From JBBQWR01 sp038210495 (lineage in GTDB: Bacteria; Planctomycetota; Planctomycetia; Pirellulales; DATAWG01), in contig JBBQWR010000007.1 of NCBI GenBank assembly GCA_038210495.1, forward strand, positions 62,001 through 126,000: 64,000 nt of DNA. Reading direction: 5' to 3'. Under the pieces are notes generated by a model. It was not told the DNA's origin, searched no databases, and saw nothing but the letters and a program-made list of their open reading frames with translations. Below are positions 9,192-17,689 of the stretch, piece by piece (the stretch's first letter is position 1; every line of letters begins with the position of its first letter). The position numbers were made by a program, and so were the translations under genes.

Positions 9192-9702
9192 CCCCGGTTG
9201 GCGGCGCGAGCGGCAGGCGGACAGCCTTCAAATCCGCGGCGGGCTGCAACGCCACGACGGCGACCTGCTTTTTCTTGCCGTGTTTTTTATGGTGGCTGTG
9301 CCCAATGTCGACTTTTTCGGCAATCCGCTTTTTGTGCTCGATCGAGACGTGCTCGCCCTTATGAACCTGGCCCAGCGTCGCGGGCTGCGGTCCGGCCTTC
9401 TTTTCGACGACAAATTGCGTCGTGCCGATGACTTCGTAGGTTTTCACGACGGTGACCGGCGGATTGGCCACGACGGCCGCGGCGGCGCCATTTTTCTTAT
9501 GTTTGTGCTTGTGCTGTTCGAGTGTGATCGAGCCGGTCCCATCGGCGTTGGTCACGACTGCGACCACTTTCCCGTGTGCCTTGTGTACGCGGTTGGGGTC
9601 TTTGTTCTTCTTGCCAGCAAGCGCTTCTCCAGTCCCACCGACGGTAACTGCCATGACCAACAGCGAAACCACGCACACCCATGACTTTCGACTTGCGATC
9701 AT
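9175..9702 (-). CDS. Secreted Lys/His-rich hypothetical protein
   Basis: The ATG at 9702 (ribosome-binding site GGAG seven bases upstream) gives 175 residues starting MIASRKSWVC, a Sec signal peptide with hydrophobic core VVSLLVMAVTV and likely cleavage after ALA. The mature part opens with KKNKDPNRVHKAHGKVVAVV and contains basic clusters HKHKHKK and HSHHKKHGKKK separated by beta-like stretches, ending in a Pro/Ala-rich tail. The histidine clusters suggest metal or polyanion binding, which is inference; I do not recognise the family. An upstream ATG at 9756 would add 18 residues before the signal peptide and is less likely. It converges on the kinase gene with a 17-base overlap. Confidence 0.7.
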   Translation of the reverse strand: MIASRKSWVCVVSLLVMAVTVGGTGEALAGKKNKDPNRVHKAHGKVVAVVTNADGTGSITLEQHKHKHKKNGAAAAVVANPPVTVVKTYEVIGTTQFVVEKKAGPQPATLGQVHKGEHVSIEHKKRIAEKVDIGHSHHKKHGKKKQVAVVALQPAADLKAVRLPLAPPTGVTPEA

Positions 9703-9942
9703 CTCTGTTCTCCGCCTGAAGAAGGTGTAATAACCGTCACCGATTGCAAAATGCAAGTATATACGACTCGAATGAGCTGTCGCGATCCTTCGCCGGTTGC
9801 GTCGTGATAAATCCGTGGAGCGAAGGCCCCTGGCGAATCGGTTTGCCTCCCGGCCACCGAAACGCGAGCGCCCGTCGGCCGTGGTATATTTAACCCATCC
9901 GGCGACTCAAGGTGTCGCTCGGAGTAACTAAGGGTTAGCGTC

Positions 9943-10746
9943 ATGTCGAGCGGCTCGCTGTTTGATTTGCAACCGGATGATAGCCGCGATCCGAATCGCG
10001 CCCGCCAGTTGGCGAGCCAATGCGACGTGGGCATCATTTTCAATTCCTCGCTGGAATCGGGCTGCACCGAAGACCGGCTGACTGCGGGAATTACGCTGCA
10101 AGGCGATGGGTTTGCCGTAAAACAAGGGCTGTTCGGCGGTCACCGGGCGGCCTTGACGATAGCGCGCGCCAACTCGGCATCCGCCCAGTCTGTCTTGACC
10201 GCGCTCTTGACGGGGCACCGGCCACGACTTATCGTCGCCGCTGGATTTGGTAGCGGGCTGACGGAGCGGGTCGAGCGCGGCGACCTTGTCGTTGCCGATA
10301 GTATTGTCGGTCCGGCCGATGATGTATTGACCGTCGATCGCGTGCTGAACCGCGTTCTTTTGACGAATACAGCGCGTCTGCATGTGGGCCGGATTCTTGC
10401 GGTGGAGCAACCCGATCATCGACCGGCGGAGAAACGCGCCGTCGGGGAGCGTCATGCCGCGCTTGCCGCGAACGCGCATTTTTGGACGATCGGTAAGCAT
10501 TGCCACGGTGAAAATGTGCCATTCGTCGCGGTTAGCGTGATATTAGACGCCGTGGACGATGATTTACCGCCGCAGTGGGAGCGATTGGCCAGTCGCATGA
10601 CGGTGGCCCAGCGTATCGGCGCCATTGCCGGTTCACTCGTCCGCCGGCCATCGAGCGTTAAAGACATGTGGAACATGTACGAGGCATCGCTCGCCGCATC
10701 CCTCCGTTTGGCCAAATTTTTAGAAGCCATTGTCGGCAGTACATAG
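9943..10746 (+). CDS. Nucleoside phosphorylase / nucleosidase family protein
   Basis: 267 residues resembling the PNP/UDP phosphorylase superfamily (MTA/SAH nucleosidase, futalosine hydrolase and HpnG-type enzymes). It has a central strand-glycine stretch LIVAAGFGSGLTERVERGDLVVAD, typical of the phosphate/ribose-binding region, and a C-terminal helical end with WNMYEASLAASLRLAKF. The exact substrate cannot be told. ispH lies 134 bases downstream on the same strand, a context seen for hopanoid-linked HpnG genes, so an isoprenoid connection is possible but unproven. The last codons (ACA TAG) lie inside a family A repeat, which provides the stop codon, so the natural C-terminus may have been altered. 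Confidence 0.7.
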   Translation: MSSGSLFDLQPDDSRDPNRARQLASQCDVGIIFNSSLESGCTEDRLTAGITLQGDGFAVKQGLFGGHRAALTIARANSASAQSVLTALLTGHRPRLIVAAGFGSGLTERVERGDLVVADSIVGPADDVLTVDRVLNRVLLTNTARLHVGRILAVEQPDHRPAEKRAVGERHAALAANAHFWTIGKHCHGENVPFVAVSVILDAVDDDLPPQWERLASRMTVAQRIGAIAGSLVRRPSSVKDMWNMYEASLAASLRLAKFLEAIVGST

Positions 10747-10838
10747 CCGCGGCATCCTGCTGCGGAGTGCAGTCGCGGCGAGTGGCGAGTGGCGAGTGGC
10801 GAGTGAAATACTCAACGGCAGGATGCCGCGGCTATGTA
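10740..10838. repeat. Family A inverted-repeat element, copy 2, with internal heptamer array
   Basis: Left arm 10740-10763 (TACATAGCCGCGGCATCCTG...) and right arm 10814-10838 (...CAGGATGCCGCGGCTATGTA) are inverted. Between them sit four tandem GGCGAGT heptamers at 10777-10804. The left arm overlaps the end of the upstream nucleosidase gene and supplies its TAG stop. Confidence 0.8.
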
Positions 10839-10879
10839 TGAGCAACTATGATGGGCGACGGAGACGGGAGCTTTTCGGC

Positions 10880-11812
10880 ATGAAGATATTGTTGGCCAGC
10901 CCGCGGGGGTTTTGCGCCGGCGTCAATATGGCGATCGATACGCTCGATCTGTCGATTCGCCTGTTTGGGGCGCCGATCTACGTATATCACGAGATCGTGC
11001 ATAATCGGCACGTCGTTACGCGATTTCGCGACCAGGGCGCCGTGTTTGTCGACGACTTGAACGCCGTGCCCGAAGGGGCCCGGCTGTTGTTTTCGGCTCA
11101 TGGCGTGTCTCCGGCGATTCGCGAACAGGCGGTCGCTCGGCGGCTGAAGACGATCGACGCCACTTGCCCGCTGGTTACCAAAGTTCATCTCGAGGCGATT
11201 CGATTTGCTCAACAAGGCTATAAAATCGTCCTCATCGGGCACGAGGGGCACGACGAAGTCATCGGCACGATGGGCGAATGCCCGGATTCGTTTGTGCTTG
11301 TCCAATCGCCTGACGAGGTCGATCGACTGCAAATTCCGTCCGAGACCAAGCTGGCCTATCTGACGCAAACGACGCTTTCAGTCGACGACGCCAACCGGAT
11401 CATTGGCCGGCTCAAGCAGCGGTTTCCGCAGATTGTCGGGCCGCCAAAAGAGGACATTTGCTATGCGACTCAGAACCGTCAGGAAGCAGTCGGTCTGTTG
11501 GCGCGCGAGGCCGATATCTGCTTGGTGCTGGGGAGTCAAAACAGCTCGAATAGCCAGCGGCTCGCGGAATTGGCCGTCGAGACGGGTGTTCGTTCGCACC
11601 TCATCGATGGAGCGGCGGATGTCGATTTGGGCTGGTTTCGGGAAGATGATACCGTGCTGATCACGGCCGGCGCCAGCGCTCCGGAATCGGTCGTCGAGGA
11701 GTGCTTGACGCTGCTCAAGGATAAATTCGGCGCCACGGTCGAGGCCCGATCCATTCGCGAGGAGGAGGTTTATTTTCCGCTTCCGCGCGAGCTTCGCGTG
11801 CTGACGAAGTGA
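10880..11812 (+). CDS. ispH: 4-hydroxy-3-methylbut-2-enyl diphosphate reductase (IspH)
   Basis: Last enzyme of the MEP (non-mevalonate) isoprenoid pathway, a [4Fe-4S] protein that reduces HMBPP to IPP and DMAPP. The ATG at 10880, with GGGAG about nine bases upstream, gives 310 residues and the canonical start MKILLASPRGFCAGV. The three cluster cysteines are C12 (FCAG), C96 (DATCPLV) and C194 (ICYATQNRQ). Also present are HNRHVV, SAHGV, the GHEGHDEVIGTMGE loop and the GSQNSSNSQRL motif that holds the diphosphate. An in-frame extension upstream reads through the repeat and is not part of the protein. Confidence 0.97.
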   Translation: MKILLASPRGFCAGVNMAIDTLDLSIRLFGAPIYVYHEIVHNRHVVTRFRDQGAVFVDDLNAVPEGARLLFSAHGVSPAIREQAVARRLKTIDATCPLVTKVHLEAIRFAQQGYKIVLIGHEGHDEVIGTMGECPDSFVLVQSPDEVDRLQIPSETKLAYLTQTTLSVDDANRIIGRLKQRFPQIVGPPKEDICYATQNRQEAVGLLAREADICLVLGSQNSSNSQRLAELAVETGVRSHLIDGAADVDLGWFREDDTVLITAGASAPESVVEECLTLLKDKFGATVEARSIREEEVYFPLPRELRVLTK

Positions 11813-11826
11813 TTTTGCCCATAACA

Positions 11827-11903
11827 TACATCGCCGCGGCATCCTGCGGCCCCGTCCTGTTATGGCCACGACATTTACGGCACGGCAGGAAGCCAGGGCT
11901 ATG
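11827..11903. repeat. Family A inverted-repeat element, copy 3 (degenerate)
   Basis: Left arm TACATCGCCGCGGCATCCTG at 11827-11846 and a diverged right arm GGCAGGAAGCCAGGGCTATG ending at 11903, in inverted orientation, just after ispH. The left part also contains CATAACA pairing with TGTTATG near 11860. No gene. Confidence 0.65.
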
Positions 11904-12035
11904 GATTCGGCCGGCCGCTTTCTTTTCGCACTTGTCGCCCGGTGGGCTGCATGCGTAAGGTTACTATGGACCTCGCGTTGGCGGCTTTCATCTTAACCGC
12001 CGCTGGCCGGTCCGTTCGTTGTGGAGGAGGTCGCC

Positions 12036-13556
12036 ATGCCAGCCAAGTTGGCTTCGCCCTTTCTCGGGCAGCACTATATCGACGGCCAGTGGCGCCGCGG
12101 CGCTGGGGGCGACTTCGCGAAGCGCAGTCCGGCCGACATCGATCGCACGCTGGGGCGATATCCAAGGGGCAGCGGAGCCGATGTCGATGCGGCCGTTGCA
12201 GCCGCGCGTCGCGCTTTTCCCGGCTGGCGAAGGACGAGCCGCATTCGCCGCGGCGAATTGTTTTTGAAGTTGACCGAGCTGATTCGCCAAGACATCGATG
12301 GACTCGCCCGGTGCGTCGCCGAAGAAAGCGGCAAGGTGCTCAACGAAGCCCGGGCCGAGGTGGTCGAGGGCCTGCATATGGTCGAATATGTGTTTGGCTT
12401 GGCCCGGCAGCCAATCGGCTCGATGGTCGCGTCCGAAATCGCCGAGAAGGATTTATATATTCGCCGTAAGCCGCGGGGCGTCGTGGCGGTGATCACGCCT
12501 TGGAACTTTCCGTTCGCGGTCCCACTGTGGATGCTCGGGCCAAGTCTGCTCGAAGGCAATACGGTGGTCTTCAAACCTTCCGAGGAAACGCCGGCGACCG
12601 GAGAGCGACTGATTCGCATGTTCGAGGCGGCCGGGTTTCCGCCGGGCGCAGTTAACCTCGTGCATGGGATCGGTGAAGAGGCAGGCGACGCACTGGCCCG
12701 ACATCCCGAGATCGATGTCGTTTGTTTCACGGGCAGCTACCAGGTCGGCTCGCATATCCGCCGGTTGGCCGCGGCCAGCGACCATAAGACATGTGCCTTG
12801 GAGATGGGCTCCAAGAGCGCGGTCATCGTCTGCGAAGACGCGAGATTGGATTTGGCTTGCGACGCAGCGATCTTGAGTGCGTTCAAAACGACCGGCCAGC
12901 GTTGCGTCTCGGCGGGCCGGATTTTAGTTCACGAGAACCGGATCGAAGAGTTTACTGCCGCGTTCGTCGATCACGCCAGACAATTGAAGTTTGGCAGTCC
13001 GCTGGACTCTACTTCGTTCGCGGGACCACTGATCAATCCGGCCGCGGTCGAGAAGGTCGCCCAATACAATCAGTTGGCCGCTGACGAAGGGGCCGAAGTG
13101 CTGCTTGAGGGCGGTCGAGGCTCGTCGCCGGAATTGGCCAAGGGCTGCTACATGGCTCCGTTCGTATATCGGCAAAAGTACGCTCCCGGCGTGCGGACGA
13201 TTCGCGAGGAGGTGTTTGGCCCGCATGTCGCGATCATTTCGTTCGCGGACGATGACGAAGGCGTCAGGATTTACAACGACACGCCATACGGACTCTCGAT
13301 GGCCGTGATCACCGAGGACTACCGCCGCTGGCGATACTATCGCGACGAGTGCGACTACGGCATGGGCTACGTCAATCTGCCCTGCATCGGCGCCGAGGTG
13401 CATTTGCCATTCGGCGGCGTGAAACGCAGTGGCAACGGCCAGCCATCGGCGGCGGCCCTGGTCGACGCGGTCACGCATCAGACGGCGTTTACTGTAAATC
13501 ACGAGCGCGGGATTACGATGGCGCAGGGGATGAGCGCGAAGATGGCGGGAGAATGA
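12036..13556 (+). CDS. NAD(P)-dependent aldehyde dehydrogenase
   Basis: 506-residue ALDH-superfamily enzyme that oxidises an aldehyde to the acid. The start ATG at 12036 sits five bases after GGAGGAGG. The cofactor motif ITPWNFPF is at residues 153-160, the catalytic general base is E256 in LEMGSKSAVIV and the nucleophile is C290 in TTGQRCVSAGR, spaced as in the family. The usual ELGGK is EMGSK. A class III aminotransferase follows 100 bases downstream, which suggests joint catabolism of an omega-amino acid such as GABA, 5-aminovalerate or a lysine product (inference). The TGA stop lies inside a heptamer repeat array. Confidence 0.9.
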   Translation: MPAKLASPFLGQHYIDGQWRRGAGGDFAKRSPADIDRTLGRYPRGSGADVDAAVAAARRAFPGWRRTSRIRRGELFLKLTELIRQDIDGLARCVAEESGKVLNEARAEVVEGLHMVEYVFGLARQPIGSMVASEIAEKDLYIRRKPRGVVAVITPWNFPFAVPLWMLGPSLLEGNTVVFKPSEETPATGERLIRMFEAAGFPPGAVNLVHGIGEEAGDALARHPEIDVVCFTGSYQVGSHIRRLAAASDHKTCALEMGSKSAVIVCEDARLDLACDAAILSAFKTTGQRCVSAGRILVHENRIEEFTAAFVDHARQLKFGSPLDSTSFAGPLINPAAVEKVAQYNQLAADEGAEVLLEGGRGSSPELAKGCYMAPFVYRQKYAPGVRTIREEVFGPHVAIISFADDDEGVRIYNDTPYGLSMAVITEDYRRWRYYRDECDYGMGYVNLPCIGAEVHLPFGGVKRSGNGQPSAAALVDAVTHQTAFTVNHERGITMAQGMSAKMAGE

Positions 13557-13612
13557 CTAATGTCTAATGACGAATGTCTAAGAAATGACGAATGTCAAAG
13601 CACGAATGACGA
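13553..13612. repeat. Heptamer tandem array (ATGACGA / ATGTCTA)
   Basis: Two blocks of four 7-base units, 13553-13580 (ATGACTA, ATGTCTA, ATGACGA, ATGTCTA) and 13585-13612 (ATGACGA, ATGTCAA, AGCACGA, ATGACGA), separated by AGAA. The first unit contains the TGA stop codon of the aldehyde dehydrogenase gene. Confidence 0.75.
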
Positions 13613-13656
13613 AGGTCTGCGGTCGACGCCGACTCGCATACACACATTAATAATAT

Positions 13657-14982
13657 ATGTCCACTGAACCAACAATTCCGCCCACAAACGCATTGGGACA
13701 TGAAGCTGCCATCGCTGGCTCGTCGCTGCCTTCGATCGTGACTTCTCTCCCCGGTCCCAAGGCCGCGGCTTGGTTGGCTCGCGACTCACGGGTCATGTCA
13801 CCGTCGTACACGCGAATGTATCCGCTGGTGGTCGCGCGCGGTTACGGTTCGACGATCGAAGATGTGGACGGCAATCGATTCCTGGACTTTACGGCCGGAA
13901 TCGCCGTGAACTCGACCGGACATTGCCATCCGCAGGTCGCGGCCGCCATCGCCGATCAGGCTCAGAAGCTGATACACATGTCGGGCACGGATTTTTATTA
14001 CACGCCCGAGATCGAGCTGGCCGAACGACTTGTGAGACTGGCGCCGGGCGCGACCCGCAAGCGCGTGTTTTTCACGAATAGCGGCGCCGAAAGTGTCGAA
14101 GCGGCGCTGAAATTGGCCAGACATCATACCGGCCGGCAGCAGGTCATTGCCTTTCAGGGCGGCTTTCACGGGCGAACTTACGGCGCTATGTCGCTTAGCG
14201 CGTCGAAGGCCGTGCATCGCGCCGGATTCGGGCCGCTTGTGCCGGGCGTGCATCACTTGCCGTTCGATTGCAGCCGCCGGGACTTTGACCGACTGTTTGG
14301 CACGATCGCCGTGCCCGACGAGATCGCCGCGATTTTCGTCGAGCCGATTCAAGGAGAAGGAGGCTATCGCGTCCCCTCGGCCGGATTTTTGCCGATGCTC
14401 CGAGAAATCTGCGATCATTTTGGCATCCTGCTGGTATTCGATGAGATTCAATCCGGGCTCGGCCGAACGGGTCGGATGTTCGCCTGCCAACATTTCGGGC
14501 CGATGGCGATGCCCGATATTTTGTGCTTGGCCAAGGGGGTCGCGAGCGGAATGCCGTTGGGGGCAATGATCGCGCGGGCCGATCTGATGGACTGGCCGCC
14601 GGGCAGCCATGCGTCGACATTCGGCGGCAATCCGGTCTGCTGCCGGGCGGCGCTAGCGACGCTCGACTTGATCGAGCGCGAGTATTGCTCGAACGCGGCG
14701 GCGCGAGGAATGCAGCTTCGCGCGGGCTTGGATCAACTTACGGCCGCCGCGCCATGGTTGGCGAATGTGCGTGGCTTCGGGCTGATGCAGGCGCTGGACG
14801 TGAACCGCGGCAACGTCGCCGACCCGGCGCGCCGTGAAAAATTCCTTCAGTCGGCATTCCACGCCGGCCTGCTGCTGCTGCCCTGTGGCTATGCGGGCGT
14901 CCGATTCTGCCCGCCGCTGTGCATCACGGCCGACGAGATCGACGCTGGGTTGCGAATCTTGAGACGATTGGTCAGCGCTTAG
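13657..14982 (+). CDS. Class III PLP-dependent aminotransferase (acetylornithine/GABA type)
   Basis: 441 residues of the fold-type I class III family. It has the cofactor phosphate-binding NSGAESVEAALKLAR region, D262 in LVFDEIQSGLGRTG, and the Schiff-base lysine K293 in LAKGVASGMPLGAM. The sequence HPQVAAAI and the EPIQGEGG motif are typical of acetylornithine, ornithine and 4-aminobutyrate aminotransferases. The neighbouring aldehyde dehydrogenase argues for 4-aminobutyrate or a related omega-amino acid rather than arginine biosynthesis, but sequence alone does not settle it. There is no clear ribosome-binding site before the ATG at 13657. The 3' end overlaps fliM tail-to-tail by 11 bases. 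Confidence 0.9.
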   Translation: MSTEPTIPPTNALGHEAAIAGSSLPSIVTSLPGPKAAAWLARDSRVMSPSYTRMYPLVVARGYGSTIEDVDGNRFLDFTAGIAVNSTGHCHPQVAAAIADQAQKLIHMSGTDFYYTPEIELAERLVRLAPGATRKRVFFTNSGAESVEAALKLARHHTGRQQVIAFQGGFHGRTYGAMSLSASKAVHRAGFGPLVPGVHHLPFDCSRRDFDRLFGTIAVPDEIAAIFVEPIQGEGGYRVPSAGFLPMLREICDHFGILLVFDEIQSGLGRTGRMFACQHFGPMAMPDILCLAKGVASGMPLGAMIARADLMDWPPGSHASTFGGNPVCCRAALATLDLIEREYCSNAAARGMQLRAGLDQLTAAAPWLANVRGFGLMQALDVNRGNVADPARREKFLQSAFHAGLLLLPCGYAGVRFCPPLCITADEIDAGLRILRRLVSA

Positions 14983-16057
14983 CCGGCGACGGAATTAAGG
15001 TTGCGGCGACGGTCGACGGCGGTATGGGATTCGGCGAGGGCATCATGCCGATCGTCTGCTGAATTTGAATCGCTTTGTGTCCCTTGAACGCGCCGGGTTG
15101 AGCGCGGAATTTCGACACTCCTTCGACCTTGATCAGTAGCGGGTCGTTCATATCTTTGTCGGTCGTGATGATGTCTCCCACGCGCAGGCCGATGAGATCG
15201 CCCGTGTTGATCCGCGTTTCGGCCAATTGGGCGACGAGCTCGACCATCGCGCCCTTCAGATTGCGGCCGATGCTTTGACGCGATTCGGCCGTGGCGTTCT
15301 TGCGGCCATAGGCGATCCAGCTATTGCTCGAGAGCTTGTTGCCGATCCGTTCGATCGAGTTGAACGGGATGCACAGATTGAGCATTCCGCGGATTTCGCC
15401 GAGCGTCAACTCGAAACCGACGAGCACCACGACTTCGTTCGGCGGCACGATTTGCACGAGCTGCGGATTGCTTTCAACCCGCTCCACGGACAGCTTGAGC
15501 TCCACGACGTTTTCCCAAGCGTGCCGAAGCTGCTCGAGAAAGAGGTTGGTGATTCGCGAGACCAATCGCAGTTCGATCTCCGTAAGCGCACGCCGAGCGA
15601 TCGGCGCGGAATCGCGACCGCCTCCGAGCAGACGATCGATGATCGGATAGAGGATCGACGGGTTGATATCGAGAATCAGATTGCCTTCGAGCGGCTCGGC
15701 CCGGAGCAGATTGAAGCAAGTCGGATTTTCCAGACTGAAGATGAACTCGCTGTAGGTGAGCTGATCGACGCTGGTGAGCTTGACCTCGACGATGCTGCGG
15801 AGCAGACCCGAGAGGGCGGCGCCGAAATTTCGGCTAAAGCCCTCGTGCAAGGTTTGCAAGGCCCGCATCTGCTCTTTGCCGACGCGCTCGGGCCGCTTGA
15901 AATCGTAGGGCGTGACCTTCTCACGCGGCTTGTTCAGCGGAGAAAGATCGGGCGCGGTTTTGGGGAGCGGTTCGGCCGTCTGCCTGCGAGTCGCGGCGCC
16001 AGACATGGCGCTAAGCAGGCTTTCGACTTCCGCTTGGCTGAGAACGTCTCCGGCCAT
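14972..16057 (-). CDS. fliM: Flagellar motor switch protein FliM
   Basis: 361-residue FliM, a component of the C-ring that binds CheY-P and sets rotation direction. The N-terminal CheY-binding peptide is recognisable as DVLSQAEVESLLSAM. The CheC-like middle domain contains GGGR in LLGGGRDS, and a SpoA/surface-presentation C-terminal domain ends IGLRVGDIITTDKD. The ATG at 16057 follows CGGAGG at a good distance; a longer frame upstream only reads into a repeat. No other flagellar gene lies in the window, so fliM is separated from fliN and the rest of the regulon. Confidence 0.95.
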   Translation of the reverse strand: MAGDVLSQAEVESLLSAMSGAATRRQTAEPLPKTAPDLSPLNKPREKVTPYDFKRPERVGKEQMRALQTLHEGFSRNFGAALSGLLRSIVEVKLTSVDQLTYSEFIFSLENPTCFNLLRAEPLEGNLILDINPSILYPIIDRLLGGGRDSAPIARRALTEIELRLVSRITNLFLEQLRHAWENVVELKLSVERVESNPQLVQIVPPNEVVVLVGFELTLGEIRGMLNLCIPFNSIERIGNKLSSNSWIAYGRKNATAESRQSIGRNLKGAMVELVAQLAETRINTGDLIGLRVGDIITTDKDMNDPLLIKVEGVSKFRAQPGAFKGHKAIQIQQTIGMMPSPNPIPPSTVAATLIPSPAKR

Positions 16058-16072
16058 CCTTGGCCTCCGTGT

Positions 16073-16184
16073 GAGAAAGGGGCTAGGGGTGGTGAGGCTA
16101 GGGACTAGGGAAGCAGGCGGCATTGCCGACGCTGAAAGCGTCGAATGGCCCTAGCCCCTAGTCTCTCGTCCCGAGCCCCTTCTC
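16073..16184. repeat. Family C inverted element (GGGGCTAGGG arms)
   Basis: Left arm GAGAAAGGGGCTAGGGG at 16073-16089 followed by GGCTAGG and GACTAGG heptamers. The right arm runs from CCCTAGCCCCTAG (16149-16161) to GAGCCCCTTCTC (to 16184), inverted. It occupies the gap between proA and fliM, and the TGA stop of proA overlaps the end of the right arm. Confidence 0.7.
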
Positions 16185-17457
16185 ATCCCCTAATTTGTCC
16201 GGTTCCGTAAACGACGTATTTGTAGGTAGTCAACTCTTTGAGGCCGCAGGGGCCGCGGGCGTGAAATTTGTCGGTGCTGATCCCGATTTCGGCGCCCAGG
16301 CCAAACTCTCCGCCGTCGTTGAATCGCGTGCTCGCGTTGACCATCACGGCGGCGCTATCCACGCGGGCGGTGAACTGCCGAGCGGACGACAGATCGTTGG
16401 TCACGATCGCGTCCGTATGGTGCGAACCGAAGCGATTGATGTGATCGATCGCCTCGTCCAGCGAACTTACAACCTTCACGGATAGAATCGGCCCCAAAAA
16501 TTCGGCGGCGTAGTCGTCGTTGGTGGCGGGCTTGGCGGCTGGAATCGCATCCCTCGTTGGCTTATCGCCCCGAATTTCGATTTGCTTCGCGACCAGCGCA
16601 ACGCCGATCCGGGGCAAAAACTCTTCGGCGACGTCGGCGTGAATCAACAGCGACTCGGCGGCGTTGCATACGCCCATCCGCTGGCACTTGCTGTTGATCG
16701 TGATCCGCTCCGCCATACCGAGATCGGCCGACCGATCGACATACACATGGCAGTTCCCGGTGAAGTGCTTGATCACGGGCATCCGCGCTTCTTCGGCCAC
16801 GCGACGGATCAGGCTCTCGCCGCCGCGAGGAATCGCCAAGTCAATCAGCTCCGGCATCCGCAAAAAATGCCCTACGGCGGCGCGATCCGTCGTGCTGACC
16901 AATTGCACGGCGTCCGCGGGCAACCCCACTTCGTCGAGGTTGAGGCGCAAAATGTCGACGATCGCGCGACTGGAATGAGCCGCTTCTTTGCCGCCGCGAA
17001 GGATCACGGCGTTGCCGCTCTTGACGCAAATCGCCGCGGCGTCGGCCGTGACATTGGGCCGCGATTCGTAAATGAAAAAAATCACGCCCAGCGGCGCTCG
17101 GATTTTGAGAATCTCCAGGCCATTGGGACGCACCGTCGATTCGATCACTTCGCCGACCGGATCGGGCAGCGCCGACACGTCTTCCAAGGCCGACGCGATC
17201 GCGGCCACCCGCGAGGGATTCAAGCGCAGCCGATCGATCTGAGCGGCGTCGAGACCGTAATCGGGCGCCGCCGCGATATCCAATTTGTTCGCGGCCAAGA
17301 TCTCGTCGCACGACTCGCGAAGCGCCGCAGCCGAGCGCCGCAGCCAGTCGATTTTCTGCTGACCGCCCGCGCAAGCGAGTTGCTCCGAGGCGGCCCGAGC
17401 GCGCTCGGCCACATCGCGGCAATATGACTGCAGGTCTTTTGATTCGGCGATCGCCAC
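16183..17457 (-). CDS. proA: Gamma-glutamyl phosphate reductase (ProA)
   Basis: 424-residue NADPH-dependent reductase of proline biosynthesis converting gamma-glutamyl phosphate to glutamate semialdehyde. The motifs GVIFFIYESRPNVTADA and RGGKEAAHSS, and the catalytic cysteine C264 in QRMGVCNAAESLL, are all present. The ALDH-like fold ends with the typical FGLGAEIGISTDKFHARGP region. The partner proB is not adjacent. The final residues (IRG) and the stop codon are encoded at the edge of a family C repeat. Confidence 0.97.
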   Translation of the reverse strand: MAIAESKDLQSYCRDVAERARAASEQLACAGGQQKIDWLRRSAAALRESCDEILAANKLDIAAAPDYGLDAAQIDRLRLNPSRVAAIASALEDVSALPDPVGEVIESTVRPNGLEILKIRAPLGVIFFIYESRPNVTADAAAICVKSGNAVILRGGKEAAHSSRAIVDILRLNLDEVGLPADAVQLVSTTDRAAVGHFLRMPELIDLAIPRGGESLIRRVAEEARMPVIKHFTGNCHVYVDRSADLGMAERITINSKCQRMGVCNAAESLLIHADVAEEFLPRIGVALVAKQIEIRGDKPTRDAIPAAKPATNDDYAAEFLGPILSVKVVSSLDEAIDHINRFGSHHTDAIVTNDLSSARQFTARVDSAAVMVNASTRFNDGGEFGLGAEIGISTDKFHARGPCGLKELTTYKYVVYGTGQIRG

Positions 17458-17550
17458 TGGCTAATTTTCGGGGTTGATGAAACGGAAGTCCTTGAACCCA
17501 GCAAGTATCGGCCAAAAATCAAAGTGAGTCAACGTCGGCGAAAATGGATG

Positions 17551-17689
17551 GAGAGGGGCTAGTACAGTAGGTCAGGCACTCCGTGCCTGACGGCGCGCGA
17601 CCCAACTCGGTGTGAACGTCCCGCGCCGCCCATCGGTCTCCCTTGTCAGGCACAGAGTGCCTGACCTACTTCTTCCCTAGCCCTTTTTT
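17551..17689. repeat. Composite nested element: family C arms around a family B core
   Basis: Outer arms GAGAGGGGCTAG (17551-17562) and CCCTAGCCCTTTTTT (17675-17689) are inverted. Inside, GTAGGTCAGGCAC begins at 17568 and GTGCCTGACCTAC ends at 17669. Each inner end is itself a 21-base palindrome of the type GTCAGGCACTCCGTGCCTGAC. The outer right arm contains the TAG stop codon of folP. Confidence 0.8.
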
